From JALORV01 sp963754065 (GTDB lineage Bacteria > Pseudomonadota > Gammaproteobacteria > Burkholderiales > Burkholderiaceae_F): 64,000 nt of DNA. Position 1 is the stretch's first letter. Every line of letters begins with the position of its first letter. Positions 32,284-40,306 of the stretch are shown piece after piece. The stretch is from the NCBI GenBank assembly GCA_963754065.1, contig CAVWFH010000034.1, forward strand, positions 124,001 through 188,000. Direction: 5' to 3'. The position numbers were made by a program, and so were the translations under genes. Below the pieces are notes generated by a model. The model made no database searches and had not been told where the DNA came from. It worked only from the letters and a program-made list of their open reading frames with translations.

Positions 32284-32877
32284 ATGAGTGAGCGCCGCCC
32301 GGTTGGGGATGTCCACAGCGACAACCGCACGATCCTGCGCAAGCTCATCATTGTGTCGGTGTTGATGTTCGGATTCGGCTGGGCGCTGGTGCCGCTGTAT
32401 CGCAAGATCTGCGAGATTACCGGCATCAACGTCGTCACCCTGCGCGATACCAATGTGGAAAGGGCGGCGCGCAATTCTCAGGTCGATCTTTCGCGCACGA
32501 TCACCGTGGAATTCGACGCCAACACGCAAGGGGCGTGGCGTTTCCGGCCCCATGTGAATCATCTGCAGGTGCATCCGGGCGAACTCGCGCAGGTGACTTA
32601 CGACCTGGTCAACCTCGAAGGCCATGCGATGGCCGGCCAGGCGATACCGAGCTACGCACCAATGCAGTCGGCACAGCACTTCCAGAAGCTTGAATGCTTC
32701 TGCTTCCAGCAACAGAAGCTGGCGGCCGGGGAGACTCGACAGTTTCCTGTCGTGTTCTTCATTGATCCCGACCTGCCCCAGGATGTGAAAACCATCACGC
32801 TGTCCTATACGTTCTTTGAAGTGGCGGGAGCGGTCGCAACGCCGCAGGCGGTCCGCGTGAGCTCGCCGGGTGGATGA
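32284..32877 (+). CDS. ctaG: Cytochrome c oxidase assembly protein CtaG (Cox11)
   Basis: A 197-aa membrane-anchored periplasmic copper chaperone that inserts CuB into subunit I. One N-terminal helix (KLIIVSVLMFGFGWALVPLY) is followed by the immunoglobulin-like domain with the Cu(I) site ECFCFQQQ and the conserved NLEGHAMAGQAIPSYAP and FVV-FFIDPDL segments. ATG 32284 follows the small assembly protein by 14 bases. Together with PCu(A)C and SCO in this window, it supplies a full set of oxidase copper delivery proteins. Confidence 0.95.
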   Translation: MSERRPVGDVHSDNRTILRKLIIVSVLMFGFGWALVPLYRKICEITGINVVTLRDTNVERAARNSQVDLSRTITVEFDANTQGAWRFRPHVNHLQVHPGELAQVTYDLVNLEGHAMAGQAIPSYAPMQSAQHFQKLECFCFQQQKLAAGETRQFPVVFFIDPDLPQDVKTITLSYTFFEVAGAVATPQAVRVSSPGG

Positions 32878-32880
32878 GCG

Positions 32881-33111
32881 ATGCCGGATAACGGTGGGGC
32901 GGCGCCAGACTCCAAGACCGGGCGGCGGAACGCAGGCTTCCTGCAGACGATCCGTGCGGTGCTGTGGTCGTTCTTCGGTGTGCGCAAGCGGTCGGGTTAT
33001 GAGCAGGACGCCACGCAGCTCAACCCGGTGTACGTGATCATTGCCGGCGTGATCGCGGCCGCGATCTTCGTCTTGACGCTGGTGGTGATCGTTCGGATTG
33101 TGGTGAGCTAG
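32881..33111 (+). CDS. DUF2970 membrane protein
   Basis: A 76-aa protein with a charged, amphipathic N-terminus, the family motif TIRAVLWSFFGVRKRSGYEQD, and one C-terminal membrane helix (YVIIAGVIAAAIFVLTLVVIV). DUF2970 genes lie between ctaG and ctaE throughout the betaproteobacteria. The role is unknown, presumably oxidase assembly or stability. It begins three bases after the ctaG stop. Confidence 0.9.
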   Translation: MPDNGGAAPDSKTGRRNAGFLQTIRAVLWSFFGVRKRSGYEQDATQLNPVYVIIAGVIAAAIFVLTLVVIVRIVVS

Positions 33112-33134
33112 GAAGAGAAGGGGAACAGAAAGAA

Positions 33135-33998
33135 ATGGCCAATACGCACGGGGGATCGGCGCCGGACTACTTTGTTCCAGCGCCTTCGCAATGGCCGATG
33201 GTCGGCATGATTGCCATGGCCTTTACCGGCTTTGGCGCGGCAATGGTGGTTAACCACAGCTCGACCGGCTGGGTGCCGCTGGCGATCGGGATGGCCACAC
33301 TCGTCTACATGATGATCGGATGGTTCTCGATGGTCTCCGGCGAGTCGGAGCACGGTGCCTACAACCGCAAGGTCGACGCGTCGTTCCGTTGGGGAATGGG
33401 TTGGTTCATCTTCTCCGAAGTCATGTTCTTCGCATCGTTCTTCGGAGCACTCTTCTACGCGCGGGTCATCACCGCGCCGATGCTCGGCGATTTCGATCAC
33501 AAGCTGCTGTGGCCGGACTTCGATCCCGCATGGCCGCACTCAGGCCCGGCAGGCGTCGTCGATCCATTCACGACGATGGGACCGTTCTGGCTGCCGACGA
33601 TCAACACGGCACTGCTGCTGACATCCGGCGTGACGCTCACCATCGCGCACCATGCGCTACGGGTCAACCATCGGAAGAGTGCCGCAGCCTGGCTGGCACT
33701 CACTGTGCTGCTTGGCGTGACCTTCCTCGGCGTGCAGATCTATGAGTACAGCCATGCGTATTCGGCATTGAACCTGAAGCTGTCGTCCGGCATCTTCGGC
33801 TCGACGTTCTTCATGCTGACCGGGTTCCACGGCTTTCACGTCTTCGTCGGTGCCATGATGCTGGGCGTCGTGCTCCTGCGCCTGCTGCGCGGGCACTTCA
33901 AGCCGGACCATCACTTCGCGTTCGAAGGCGCTGCCTGGTACTGGCACTTCGTCGATGTCGTGTGGATCGGCCTTTACATTCTGGTCTACTGGCTGTAG
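33135..33998 (+). CDS. ctaE: Cytochrome c oxidase subunit III
   Basis: A 287-aa, seven-helix subunit of the aa3 oxidase, which stabilises the proton-pumping core. Typical segments are WFIFSEVMFFASFFGALFYAR, GVQIYEYSHAYS, and FFMLTGFHGFHVFVG through AAWYWHFVDVVWIGLYILVYW at the end. A purine-rich ribosome-binding site (GAAGAGAAGGGGA) precedes ATG 33135. It ends the first transcriptional block of oxidase genes; a hairpin follows. Confidence 0.97.
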   Translation: MANTHGGSAPDYFVPAPSQWPMVGMIAMAFTGFGAAMVVNHSSTGWVPLAIGMATLVYMMIGWFSMVSGESEHGAYNRKVDASFRWGMGWFIFSEVMFFASFFGALFYARVITAPMLGDFDHKLLWPDFDPAWPHSGPAGVVDPFTTMGPFWLPTINTALLLTSGVTLTIAHHALRVNHRKSAAAWLALTVLLGVTFLGVQIYEYSHAYSALNLKLSSGIFGSTFFMLTGFHGFHVFVGAMMLGVVLLRLLRGHFKPDHHFAFEGAAWYWHFVDVVWIGLYILVYWL

Positions 33999-34020
33999 CC
34001 GGCCGCGTAACCTGCACCTG

Positions 34021-34050
34021 GCGGCGCCTGCGGGCGCCGCACTTCTTTCT
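34021..34050 (+). terminator. Terminator downstream of ctaE
   Basis: A perfect 8-bp stem (GCGGCGCC / GGCGCCGC, 34021-34040) with loop TGCG is followed by the T-rich tail ACTTCTTTCT. It sits 22 bases after the ctaE stop and before the convergent twin-helix protein gene. Confidence 0.65.
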
Positions 34051-34064
34051 GCCCGCCAGCGCCT

Positions 34065-34262
34065 CTAGTAGGAACGCGGCTCGATCCAGCCCATCCAATA
34101 GCTGAACAGGATGAAGAGGAACAGCGCGACCGACAGCCCGACCCGGACGGTCAGGGCGTTGACCGTCCGATTGGTGTTGCCGCGGTCGCGCACCAGGAAA
34201 ACCAGCGCAGAGCCTAGGGAAACGATGATGCCGATGAAGGCGATGACGATGATGATGCGCAT
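34065..34262 (-). CDS. Twin-transmembrane protein (DUF2909-like)
   Basis: A 65-aa protein with two membrane helices (IIIVIAFIGIIVSLGSALVFLV and VGLSVALFLFILFSYWMGW) joined by a short charged loop RDRGNTNRTVNALT. This pattern matches the DUF2909 proteins encoded opposite to the oxidase genes between ctaE and SURF1 in betaproteobacteria. Function is unknown. ATG 34262 begins the first helix; it is divergent from the SURF1 gene with only about 50 bases between the two starts. Confidence 0.85.
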   Translation of the reverse strand: MRIIIVIAFIGIIVSLGSALVFLVRDRGNTNRTVNALTVRVGLSVALFLFILFSYWMGWIEPRSY

Positions 34263-34316
34263 AAAGGCCGGTCGCGCGGCTGTCGGATTATCCCATTGGA
34301 TGACCTGAGCAATCGG

Positions 34317-35039
34317 GTGTCGGCCCGTCGTCACGCCGTCGTGGCGATCAGCCTGGGCGTGCTGGTCACGATCGTCACGGCCATGCTGGGCAACTGGCAG
34401 ACCCGTCGCGGCGACATGAAGGAAGCGCTGCAGGCGCGCTGGGATGCGGCCGCCACGGCAGTGCCGATGGTTGTGAATTCAGTCGATGATGCGGCTGCGG
34501 TCGCAGCAGGATTGCCGCGGCGGGTCGAGTTGCGCGGGGAATTCCTGCCCGCGGCCACGGTCTTCGTCGACAACCGGGCGCTCGCGGGCCGGGCCGGTTT
34601 CCAGGTCGTGACGCCGCTGCGTGTATCCGACGCACTGGTTGTGCTGATCAACCGCGGCTGGGTCGTGCGCGATGCTGCCGATCCGTCTAAGTTGCCGGTA
34701 GTCGACACGCCGCGCGGAGTCATCGCAATTACGGGGTTGGCTGTCGAGCGCGTTCCGCGAATGCTCGAACTGGCGGCATCACCACTGCCGCGACTGCCCG
34801 GCATCTGGGCGAACCTTCCCTACGACGAGTTCGAGCGGGTGGCCGGCCTGCGCGTTGCGCGCTTCGTCGTGCAGCAGACTAGCGAAGGTGCGGACGGGTT
34901 GCGCCGCACGTGGGTGCGCCCTGCCTCCGGCGTCGACACGCACCGCGGCTATGCGCTGCAGTGGTACGGGTTGGCGGCGCTGAGTGCGGGACTGACGGCG
35001 TACTTCGGCGGCCGCGCGTTGCGCCGAAGCCGGGCATGA
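34317..35039 (+). CDS. SURF1 family cytochrome oxidase biogenesis protein
   Basis: A 240-aa membrane protein with an N-terminal helix (VAISLGVLVTIVTAMLGNWQ) carrying the family motif LGNWQTRRG, a periplasmic domain (RGEFLP, VFVDNRAL, VLINRGWV) and a C-terminal helix (YALQWYGLAALSAGLTAYFG). SURF1 proteins help place heme a in subunit I. GTG 34317 is preferred; TTG 34296 adds seven residues. The gene starts the second oxidase-assembly block (SURF1, thioredoxin-like, ctaA, ctaB, SCO). Confidence 0.92.
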   Translation: MSARRHAVVAISLGVLVTIVTAMLGNWQTRRGDMKEALQARWDAAATAVPMVVNSVDDAAAVAAGLPRRVELRGEFLPAATVFVDNRALAGRAGFQVVTPLRVSDALVVLINRGWVVRDAADPSKLPVVDTPRGVIAITGLAVERVPRMLELAASPLPRLPGIWANLPYDEFERVAGLRVARFVVQQTSEGADGLRRTWVRPASGVDTHRGYALQWYGLAALSAGLTAYFGGRALRRSRA

Positions 35040-35222
35040 GCGCGCACGGCCGCCCCGAAGCGCTCATCCCGCAGCGCGCAGCGCGGAGGGTTTCCAGACA
35101 CGCGCACGGCCGCCAGCGGCCGGAGTCCGCTGTCCTTCGGCAGGCGACAGACAGTCCGCAGGGACTGTCTGTGTCCGGCCTCAGCTCCGAAGCGCTCATC
35201 CCGCAGCGCGGAGGGTAGTCCA
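35040..35222. repeat. Intergenic repeat cassette with hairpin and direct repeats
   Basis: The 183-base gap after SURF1 carries a 24-base direct repeat (35055-35078 and 35187-35210, starting CCGAAGCGCTCATCC), each copy leading to GCGCGGAGGG; a 14-base direct repeat CGCGCACGGCCGCC (35041 and 35101); and a perfect 11-bp inverted repeat ACAGACAGTCC/GGACTGTCTGT (35147-35172, loop GCAG). No ORF or T-tract is present. It resembles a repetitive extragenic palindromic element placed inside an otherwise tight operon. Confidence 0.65.
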
Positions 35223-35852
35223 ATGAACCCGCAGCCATTGGCAGTCGCCTCCGGTGCAACGGCCGGACACTGGAAGCGCTATCGAGTTCTTTACGCGGTG
35301 ATAGCAGTCTGCATCCTGCCGGTCGTTGCCTCGTACCTCGCCTATTACGTCTTCCCGCCAACGGGCCGTACGAACTATGGAACGCTGCTGACGCCCCGAC
35401 CGGCGCCGGCGATTGTGCTCACACAAATCGACGGACGTCCCTTCACCTTCGATAGTCTCGCTGGCAAGTGGGTGCTCGTGGCCGCGGCCGGCGGTGATTG
35501 CAATGAACCCTGCGCCGCTGCGCTGCTGCAGATGCGCCAGCAACGGCTGATGACAGGAAAAGAGCGTGACCGCGTCGAACGCCTTTGGCTGATCACCGAC
35601 GAGGCGCCACTGTCCACCGTGTTGATGCGCGAGTACGAGGGAACGCACTTCGTGCGCGTGCACGCTGCGGATGCGCGCGCATTTCTGGGACCCGATGGTA
35701 CGAATCCGGAAGGTCAGGTGTGGCTCATCGATCCGATGGGAAACCTGATGCTGCGCTGGCCGCAGGACCCGGAGCCACAGCGTGTGAAGAAGGATCTGGC
35801 GCGCCTGTTGAGCGCCTCGAGCCACTGGGTACGCATCGAGCGCAAGGACTGA
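35223..35852 (+). CDS. Membrane-anchored thioredoxin-like protein of the oxidase assembly cluster
   Basis: A 209-aa protein: one N-terminal helix (YAVIAVCILPVVASYLAYYVF) and a periplasmic thioredoxin-like domain. It resembles SCO in layout (GKWVLVAAAGGDCNEPC, with C93 and C97 as a CxxxC pair, and VWLIDPMGNLMLRWPQ near the end) but lacks an obvious copper-binding histidine. Homologues lie between SURF1 and ctaA in betaproteobacteria, so it probably serves oxidase maturation, for example as a thiol reductant. Its TGA shares a base with the ctaA ATG (TGATG). Confidence 0.82.
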   Translation: MNPQPLAVASGATAGHWKRYRVLYAVIAVCILPVVASYLAYYVFPPTGRTNYGTLLTPRPAPAIVLTQIDGRPFTFDSLAGKWVLVAAAGGDCNEPCAAALLQMRQQRLMTGKERDRVERLWLITDEAPLSTVLMREYEGTHFVRVHAADARAFLGPDGTNPEGQVWLIDPMGNLMLRWPQDPEPQRVKKDLARLLSASSHWVRIERKD

Positions 35853-36931
35853 TGGACGGCACCGCACTTGCCTGGCTGGCGGCGAAGGGCATCGCCGTCG
35901 CGGCCATTCCTCTCGCCTATGTCGCGTTGTCGCGCGACCCGGCCAAGTTCCGCAAACTGGCCTGGGTCACGGCTTTTTTGACTCTCGACCTCATCATGTT
36001 CGGCAGCTTCACGCGCCTGACGGATTCCGGACTGGGCTGCCCGGACTGGCCGGGCTGCTACGGCCACTCCAACCCGCTGTCAGCTGGTGAACCGATCCGC
36101 GCGGCCGAATCCGCGCAACCGACCGGCCCAGTCACGATGACCAAGGCCTGGATCGAGATGCTGCATCGCTACTTTGCGATGGGTGTCGGGCTGCTGATCA
36201 TCATTCTCGCCGTGCAGGCATGGCGCCGGTTCCGCATCGACGCCACGGCACCCTCGCCGTGGCTGGCAACGGGTGCACTCGTCTGGGTCTGCGTGCAGGG
36301 AGCGTTCGGGGCCTTGACGGTGACGATGAAGCTGCAGCCGGTCATCGTGACCGCCCATTTGCTCGGTGGTGTTGTATTGCTCGCGCTGCTCGTCTGGCTT
36401 GCGGTACGCGAAAGTCCCGAACGTCCGATCGCGCCCGAAGGCGGCCGGTTACGGTTTCTCGGCGCCGTGGCAATGGCGACGGTGGTGATACAGATCGCGC
36501 TCGGCGGCTGGGTCAGCAGCAATTACGCCGTCCTAGCGTGCACCGACTTCCCGCGTTGCCAGGGGGCCTGGATTCCATCGATGGACTTCGACCACGGGTT
36601 CACGCTGTGGCGTGCGCTCGGGATGACCGGGGACGGAGACCTCATTCCATTCCAGGCGCTGGTCGCGATTCACTGGGTCCATCGGGCCTTTGCACTCGTT
36701 GTGGTCGGAATCCTGGCCGGTCTGATCTGGCGCGCATGGTCGCTGGACGGTCTGGCTCGGGTTGCACGCGGGCTGCTCGCGATCCTCCTGCTGCAAGTTG
36801 CCACCGGACTCTCGAACGTGATTCTCGAGTGGCCCCTTGTTGCCGCCGTCCTTCATAGTGGCGGTGCAGCACTGCTGGTGGCGCTGCTGGTTGTCACGAA
36901 TGTTCGAGCGGCCCGTGCTCGCGGACGGTAA
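35852..36931 (+). CDS. ctaA: Heme A synthase
   Basis: A 359-aa, eight-helix enzyme that oxidises the C8 methyl of heme O to the formyl of heme A. It shows the COX15 features: GSFTRLTDSGLGCPDWPGCYG, EMLHRYFAMGVG (heme ligand His), VTAHLLGG, a second half-repeat with ALGGWVSSNYAVLACTDFPRCQG and AIHWVHRAFALVV, and AVLHSGGAALL. Two cysteine pairs (CPDWPGC and CTDFPRC) mark the periplasmic loops. The ATG is fused to the previous stop (TGATG), so translation is coupled. Confidence 0.96.
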   Translation: MDGTALAWLAAKGIAVAAIPLAYVALSRDPAKFRKLAWVTAFLTLDLIMFGSFTRLTDSGLGCPDWPGCYGHSNPLSAGEPIRAAESAQPTGPVTMTKAWIEMLHRYFAMGVGLLIIILAVQAWRRFRIDATAPSPWLATGALVWVCVQGAFGALTVTMKLQPVIVTAHLLGGVVLLALLVWLAVRESPERPIAPEGGRLRFLGAVAMATVVIQIALGGWVSSNYAVLACTDFPRCQGAWIPSMDFDHGFTLWRALGMTGDGDLIPFQALVAIHWVHRAFALVVVGILAGLIWRAWSLDGLARVARGLLAILLLQVATGLSNVILEWPLVAAVLHSGGAALLVALLVVTNVRAARARGR

Positions 36932-36962
36932 GATTCCCGACTCGAGTCGACAGCACCTGACC

Positions 36963-37859
36963 ATGACGCGCGGCCAGCTTCTCGCCACCCAGCGATCACT
37001 GGGTCATCTTGCCTCCCAGTACTGGGCGCTGACCAAACCGCGCGTGACCCAGCTTGCCATTTTCTGCGCGGTCATCGGCATGTTCCTGGCCACGTCGGGA
37101 CTTCCGTCGGCCAGAACCGTGGCCATGGCGACGCTCGGCATCTGGCTGCTGGCCGGAGCTGCCTTTGCGGTCAATTCCCTGATCGAGCGGCACATCGACG
37201 CGAAAATGGCGCGCACGCGGATGCGTCCGCTGCCGCATGGCGACCTGACCCCGCTGCAGGCACTGGCATTTTCAGGCGTGATCGGTGGTGCCGGCATGTG
37301 GGTCCTGCATACGCAGGTCAATCCACTGACCATGTGGCTCACCTTCGCGACTTTCGTCGGTTATGCGGTCGTCTACACGGTGCTGCTCAAGCCGTATACG
37401 CCGCAGAACATCGTGATCGGCGGCATGAGCGGCGCCATGCCGCCGGTGCTCGGATGGGCTGCCGTCACGAACAGTGCGCCGCCGGAGGCCTGGCTGCTCG
37501 CATTGATCATCTTTGTCTGGACACCGCCGCACTTCTGGGCGTTGGCCCTGTATCGGATCGATGACTACCGCAAGGCCGGCTGGCCCATGCTGCCGGTCAC
37601 GCATGGCGAGCCGCTGACGCGGCTGCACATTCTGCTTTACACAATCGGGCTGGTGGCCACGACGCTGCTGCCTTATGCCGTGCAGATGTCCGGACTGCTC
37701 TACCTGGTGTCTGCGCTTGTGCTCGGGGCGGTGTTCGTCGCCTACGCCTGGAAGCTGTACCGTGCTCCGGACGCGGCCGTGGCTCGTGCAACGTTCAATT
37801 ACTCGATCGTGTACCTGGCAGCGCTCTTCGCAGCGCTGCTGGTCGATCACTACGTCTGA
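36963..37859 (+). CDS. ctaB: Protoheme IX farnesyltransferase (heme O synthase)
   Basis: A 298-aa UbiA-family prenyltransferase with about nine helices that makes heme O, the substrate of CtaA. Conserved blocks are YWALTKPRVTQLAIF, the Asp-containing NSLIERHIDAKMARTRMRPLP, YTVLLKPYTPQNIVIGGMSGAMPPVLGW, and WTPPHFWALALYRIDDYRKAG. ATG 36963 is used; in-frame ATGs upstream overlap ctaA. Also known as cyoE or COX10. Confidence 0.96.
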   Translation: MTRGQLLATQRSLGHLASQYWALTKPRVTQLAIFCAVIGMFLATSGLPSARTVAMATLGIWLLAGAAFAVNSLIERHIDAKMARTRMRPLPHGDLTPLQALAFSGVIGGAGMWVLHTQVNPLTMWLTFATFVGYAVVYTVLLKPYTPQNIVIGGMSGAMPPVLGWAAVTNSAPPEAWLLALIIFVWTPPHFWALALYRIDDYRKAGWPMLPVTHGEPLTRLHILLYTIGLVATTLLPYAVQMSGLLYLVSALVLGAVFVAYAWKLYRAPDAAVARATFNYSIVYLAALFAALLVDHYV

Positions 37860-37879
37860 GTCGCCGCGGCGACGATCCC

Positions 37880-38470
37880 ATGCCGAAGACTGCCTTGCCG
37901 CGCTGGTTCGTGGCCTTCGTTGGAGCGGCGTGGGCGTTCACGCTGACGGCTTGTTCGCCGCCGACCTTCAAGGCGGTCGACATCACCGGCGCAGCCTACG
38001 CGCACAACTTTTCGCTCAATGCCGCCGGCGGCGGTCGGCGGACTCTGGCCGACTTCCGGGGCAAGGTCGTCGTGGTGTTCTTCGGCTTCACGCAGTGTCC
38101 CGATGTCTGCCCGACCACGCTGTCGGACCTGGCTGAAGTCAGGAAGCGTCTGGGGGCCGATGGGGAGCGACTGCAGGTTGTGTTCATCACGATCGATCCA
38201 GAACGCGATACCGCAGCCCTGCTTTCGGAGTACGTGCCCGGCTTCGATCCGAGCTTCATCGGGCTTTACGGCACGGCCGAAGAGACGGCGATGACCGCCA
38301 AGGAATTCAAGGTGTTCTACCAGAAAGTGCCGGGCAAGACGGCCACGTCCTACACGATGGACCATACCGCGGGCGCCTATGTATTCGACAAGGACGGCCG
38401 CGTGCGCCTGTTCGTCCGTCACGGCGCAAGCGTTGACGAGATTACGGCTGACCTGCGGCAGCTTCTCTAG
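37880..38470 (+). CDS. SCO1/SenC family copper chaperone lipoprotein
   Basis: A 196-aa protein with a lipoprotein signal (FVGAAWAFTLTACS, lipobox LTAC). The thioredoxin fold has the copper site C74-P-D-V-C78 (GFTQCPDVCPTTL) and the distal His in SYTMDHTAGAYVFD, so all three Cu ligands are present. SCO proteins load CuA of CoxB, with PCu(A)C as partner. It ends the oxidase cluster, 20 bases after ctaB. Confidence 0.95.
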   Translation: MPKTALPRWFVAFVGAAWAFTLTACSPPTFKAVDITGAAYAHNFSLNAAGGGRRTLADFRGKVVVVFFGFTQCPDVCPTTLSDLAEVRKRLGADGERLQVVFITIDPERDTAALLSEYVPGFDPSFIGLYGTAEETAMTAKEFKVFYQKVPGKTATSYTMDHTAGAYVFDKDGRVRLFVRHGASVDEITADLRQLL

Positions 38471-38482
38471 GTGGTTCACCGT

Positions 38483-39106
38483 TCATTCGAATGCACCGGT
38501 GGCCGCGACGACACGCGTGGCACTGGAAATGAGCCGCGCATCCCCTGCGTGTGCTGCGATGTCAAAGCTGGAAGCGACCGCCTCGTCGAGATCGAGCTCA
38601 AATCCGACGAACACGCTGGGCGCGCAATCAACATAGTCGGCCGCGCGGTACTCGATAGCGCCTGGCGTCAGAACGCCATGCACCTCGAACGGATCGAAGA
38701 TCGTCAACGAGCCGGGGCGCGCCGCCACGCGCCGTCCGATGCGCGGGAACACCAGGTCCACCGGCGGTCCGACGATGTACCAGACGCCGAACAGGACGCT
38801 GGCATAGTGCGCATCGGTGTGAAAGAAAGCGCCGCGGCAGACATACCACTCGAAACCCTGGCGCAGCGCGTGCCGCAGCGGAGTCCCTAGCAGCTCTGCG
38901 ATCCTCGTGTGGACAGCTGCGTCAGACCACGTGCCGCCCGACTGCACGCGGCCCACCAGTGGATCGGCAACTTCGACTGCGCTCGCGCGTCGCGCGAGCT
39001 GCGCCGATGGAGACCCGTAAGCATGCGCCAGGCGTCGCGCCACCGGCCGCAATGAAGGCGCTGAGCCGGCCAGCAGCGGTGGCGCGTCGATGGTCAGAAA
39101 TTCCAT
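38483..39106 (-). CDS. Putative Fe(II)/2-oxoglutarate-type oxygenase, unknown substrate
   Basis: A 207-aa soluble protein without a recognised name. It has a likely double-stranded beta-helix core: 'FEWYVCRGAFFHTDAHYASVLFGVWYIVG' with an HxD pair (H96, D98), then 'RIGRRVAARPGSLTIFDPFEVHGVLTPG' with a distal histidine (H143) and an arginine about ten residues on, the spacing of a facial-triad 2-oxoglutarate dioxygenase. ATG 39106 is preferred, since the longer frame begins inside the rpoH terminator. The substrate is unknown; it stands convergent to SCO and downstream of rpoH. Confidence 0.6.
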   Translation of the reverse strand: MEFLTIDAPPLLAGSAPSLRPVARRLAHAYGSPSAQLARRASAVEVADPLVGRVQSGGTWSDAAVHTRIAELLGTPLRHALRQGFEWYVCRGAFFHTDAHYASVLFGVWYIVGPPVDLVFPRIGRRVAARPGSLTIFDPFEVHGVLTPGAIEYRAADYVDCAPSVFVGFELDLDEAVASSFDIAAHAGDARLISSATRVVAATGAFE

Positions 39107-39128
39107 CGCACCATTATCCGGGCGCGCC

Positions 39129-39158
39129 AAAAAAAAGGCCCCAGCAACGGCTGGGGCC
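39129..39158 (-). terminator. Rho-independent terminator of rpoH
   Basis: On the minus strand a 9-bp perfect stem (GGCCCCAGC / GCTGGGGCC, 39137-39158, loop CGTT) is followed by eight T residues. It lies about 85 bases after the rpoH stop. Confidence 0.93.
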
Positions 39159-39244
39159 ATCATCCGCCTCGTCGGAGGAGAGGGGGGAGGAGCGGAGGCG
39201 GATCCTGCTACATCGTTGGCGGCCGTCCCGGCCGCAATCCGTTA

Positions 39245-40162
39245 CTAGACGTACGCGGCAAGCGCCGCACGCATCTTCTGCAGTGCTTTGGCCTCGATCT
39301 GGCGAATTCGTTCCGCGGACACGCCAAATTCGTCGGCCAGTTCATGAAGCGTCGCCGTCCCGACCCGGCCGTCGGTGTCCTCGTTCAGCCAGCGCGCTTC
39401 AATGATCCGGCGGCTGCGCGGATCGAGCTCCGCTACCGCCTCTCGCACGCCCTCCGTCTGCATCAGGTCGTGCTGGCGACGCTGCAGAACTTCGGTCGGC
39501 TCCGAGTCCTCGTCGGCGAGATAAGCGATGGGGGCAAATTCCTCCTCGCCGTCCTCGATGCGGCCCTCAAGCGCAATGTCGCCGCCGGACAGTCGCGTCT
39601 CCATTTCGGAGACTTCCTCCGGCTTGACATTCAGCTCACGGGCGACGCCTTCGACCTCGTCCGGAGTCATCGTGCCGAGCCCCTGCTTCATGCTGCGCAG
39701 GTTGAAGAACAGCTTGCGCTGTGCTTTGGTCGTGGCCACCTTCACAAGCCGCCAGTTGCGCAGGATGTACTCGTGGATCTCGGCCTTGATCCAATGCAGC
39801 GCAAAGGAGACAAGGCGAACGCCGCGTTCCGGGTCAAAGCGCTTGACCGCTTTCATCAGGCCGATGTTGCCCTCCTGAATCAGGTCGGCATGCGGCAGGC
39901 CATAGCCGAGGTAATTGCGCGCAACGGCAACCACCAGCCGCAGGTGCGACGTGACCAAACGGCCGGCCGCATCCAGATCGCTGCTCTCGCGAAACTCGCG
40001 CGCGAGCCGCACTTCTTCATCTGCCGTCAGCAACGGCACGCGATTGACGGCCTGGATGTATGCATCAATGCTGCCGACGCTGCCCGGATGCAGGACCAAG
40101 GCATGCGACGCGGCCGGAACAAGCGCGTTGGCTACGGCAGAACGAGTAGGGCTTCGGGTCAC
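39245..40162 (-). CDS. rpoH: RNA polymerase sigma-32 factor RpoH
   Basis: A 305-aa heat-shock sigma factor. Region 2 (VTSHLRLVVAVARNYLGYGLPHADLIQEGNIGLMKAVKRF) and the RpoH box just after it (VKVATTKAQRKLFFNLR, contains QRKLFFNLR) identify it, and region 4 ends with 'LHELADEFGVSAERIRQIEAKALQKMR'. GTG 40162 has AGGAG at a normal distance. A CIRCE operator and a sigma-70 promoter lie just upstream. Expected targets include hslVU in this same window, whose promoter fits sigma-32. Confidence 0.97.
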   Translation of the reverse strand: MTRSPTRSAVANALVPAASHALVLHPGSVGSIDAYIQAVNRVPLLTADEEVRLAREFRESSDLDAAGRLVTSHLRLVVAVARNYLGYGLPHADLIQEGNIGLMKAVKRFDPERGVRLVSFALHWIKAEIHEYILRNWRLVKVATTKAQRKLFFNLRSMKQGLGTMTPDEVEGVARELNVKPEEVSEMETRLSGGDIALEGRIEDGEEEFAPIAYLADEDSEPTEVLQRRQHDLMQTEGVREAVAELDPRSRRIIEARWLNEDTDGRVGTATLHELADEFGVSAERIRQIEAKALQKMRAALAAYV

Positions 40163-40186
40163 TCAAGCACTCCTTTCAGTTAAATC

Positions 40187-40213
40187 CTAGCACTCCGACT
40201 TGAAGAGTGCTAA
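40187..40213 (-). promoter_or_regulatory. CIRCE operator (HrcA-binding site) upstream of rpoH
   Basis: On the minus strand TTAGCACTC, nine bases, then GAGTGCTAG: the CIRCE consensus TTAGCACTC-N9-GAGTGCTAA with one mismatch at the last base and exact spacing. It lies immediately downstream of the predicted rpoH -10 box and 25 bases before the GTG, so bound HrcA would block transcription of the sigma factor gene. Confidence 0.9.
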
Positions 40214-40217
40214 CGAT

Positions 40218-40246
40218 TTAGAAGGGCGATTTGAGCAAAGGTTCAA
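40218..40246 (-). promoter_or_regulatory. Sigma-70 type promoter of rpoH
   Basis: On the minus strand TTGAAC (40246-40241) and TTCTAA (40223-40218) are separated by 17 bases. The start point would fall within the adjacent CIRCE element. Further upstream lie two copies of TTGATCTA (or GATTGATCTA) and an inverted repeat CCCGA-N9-TCGGG of unknown use. Confidence 0.5.
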
Positions 40247-40306
40247 TCCCGATTGATCTAGTCGGGTTACGGCACTGGTTGATCTAATAGGAGTGTGAGT
40301 AATCGC

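Noticed and set aside
39107..39163. Longer start for the putative oxygenase (MMAPAVAGAFFLAR)
   Set aside because: The extra residues are translated from the rpoH terminator stem and T-run, which happens to look like a short signal peptide.
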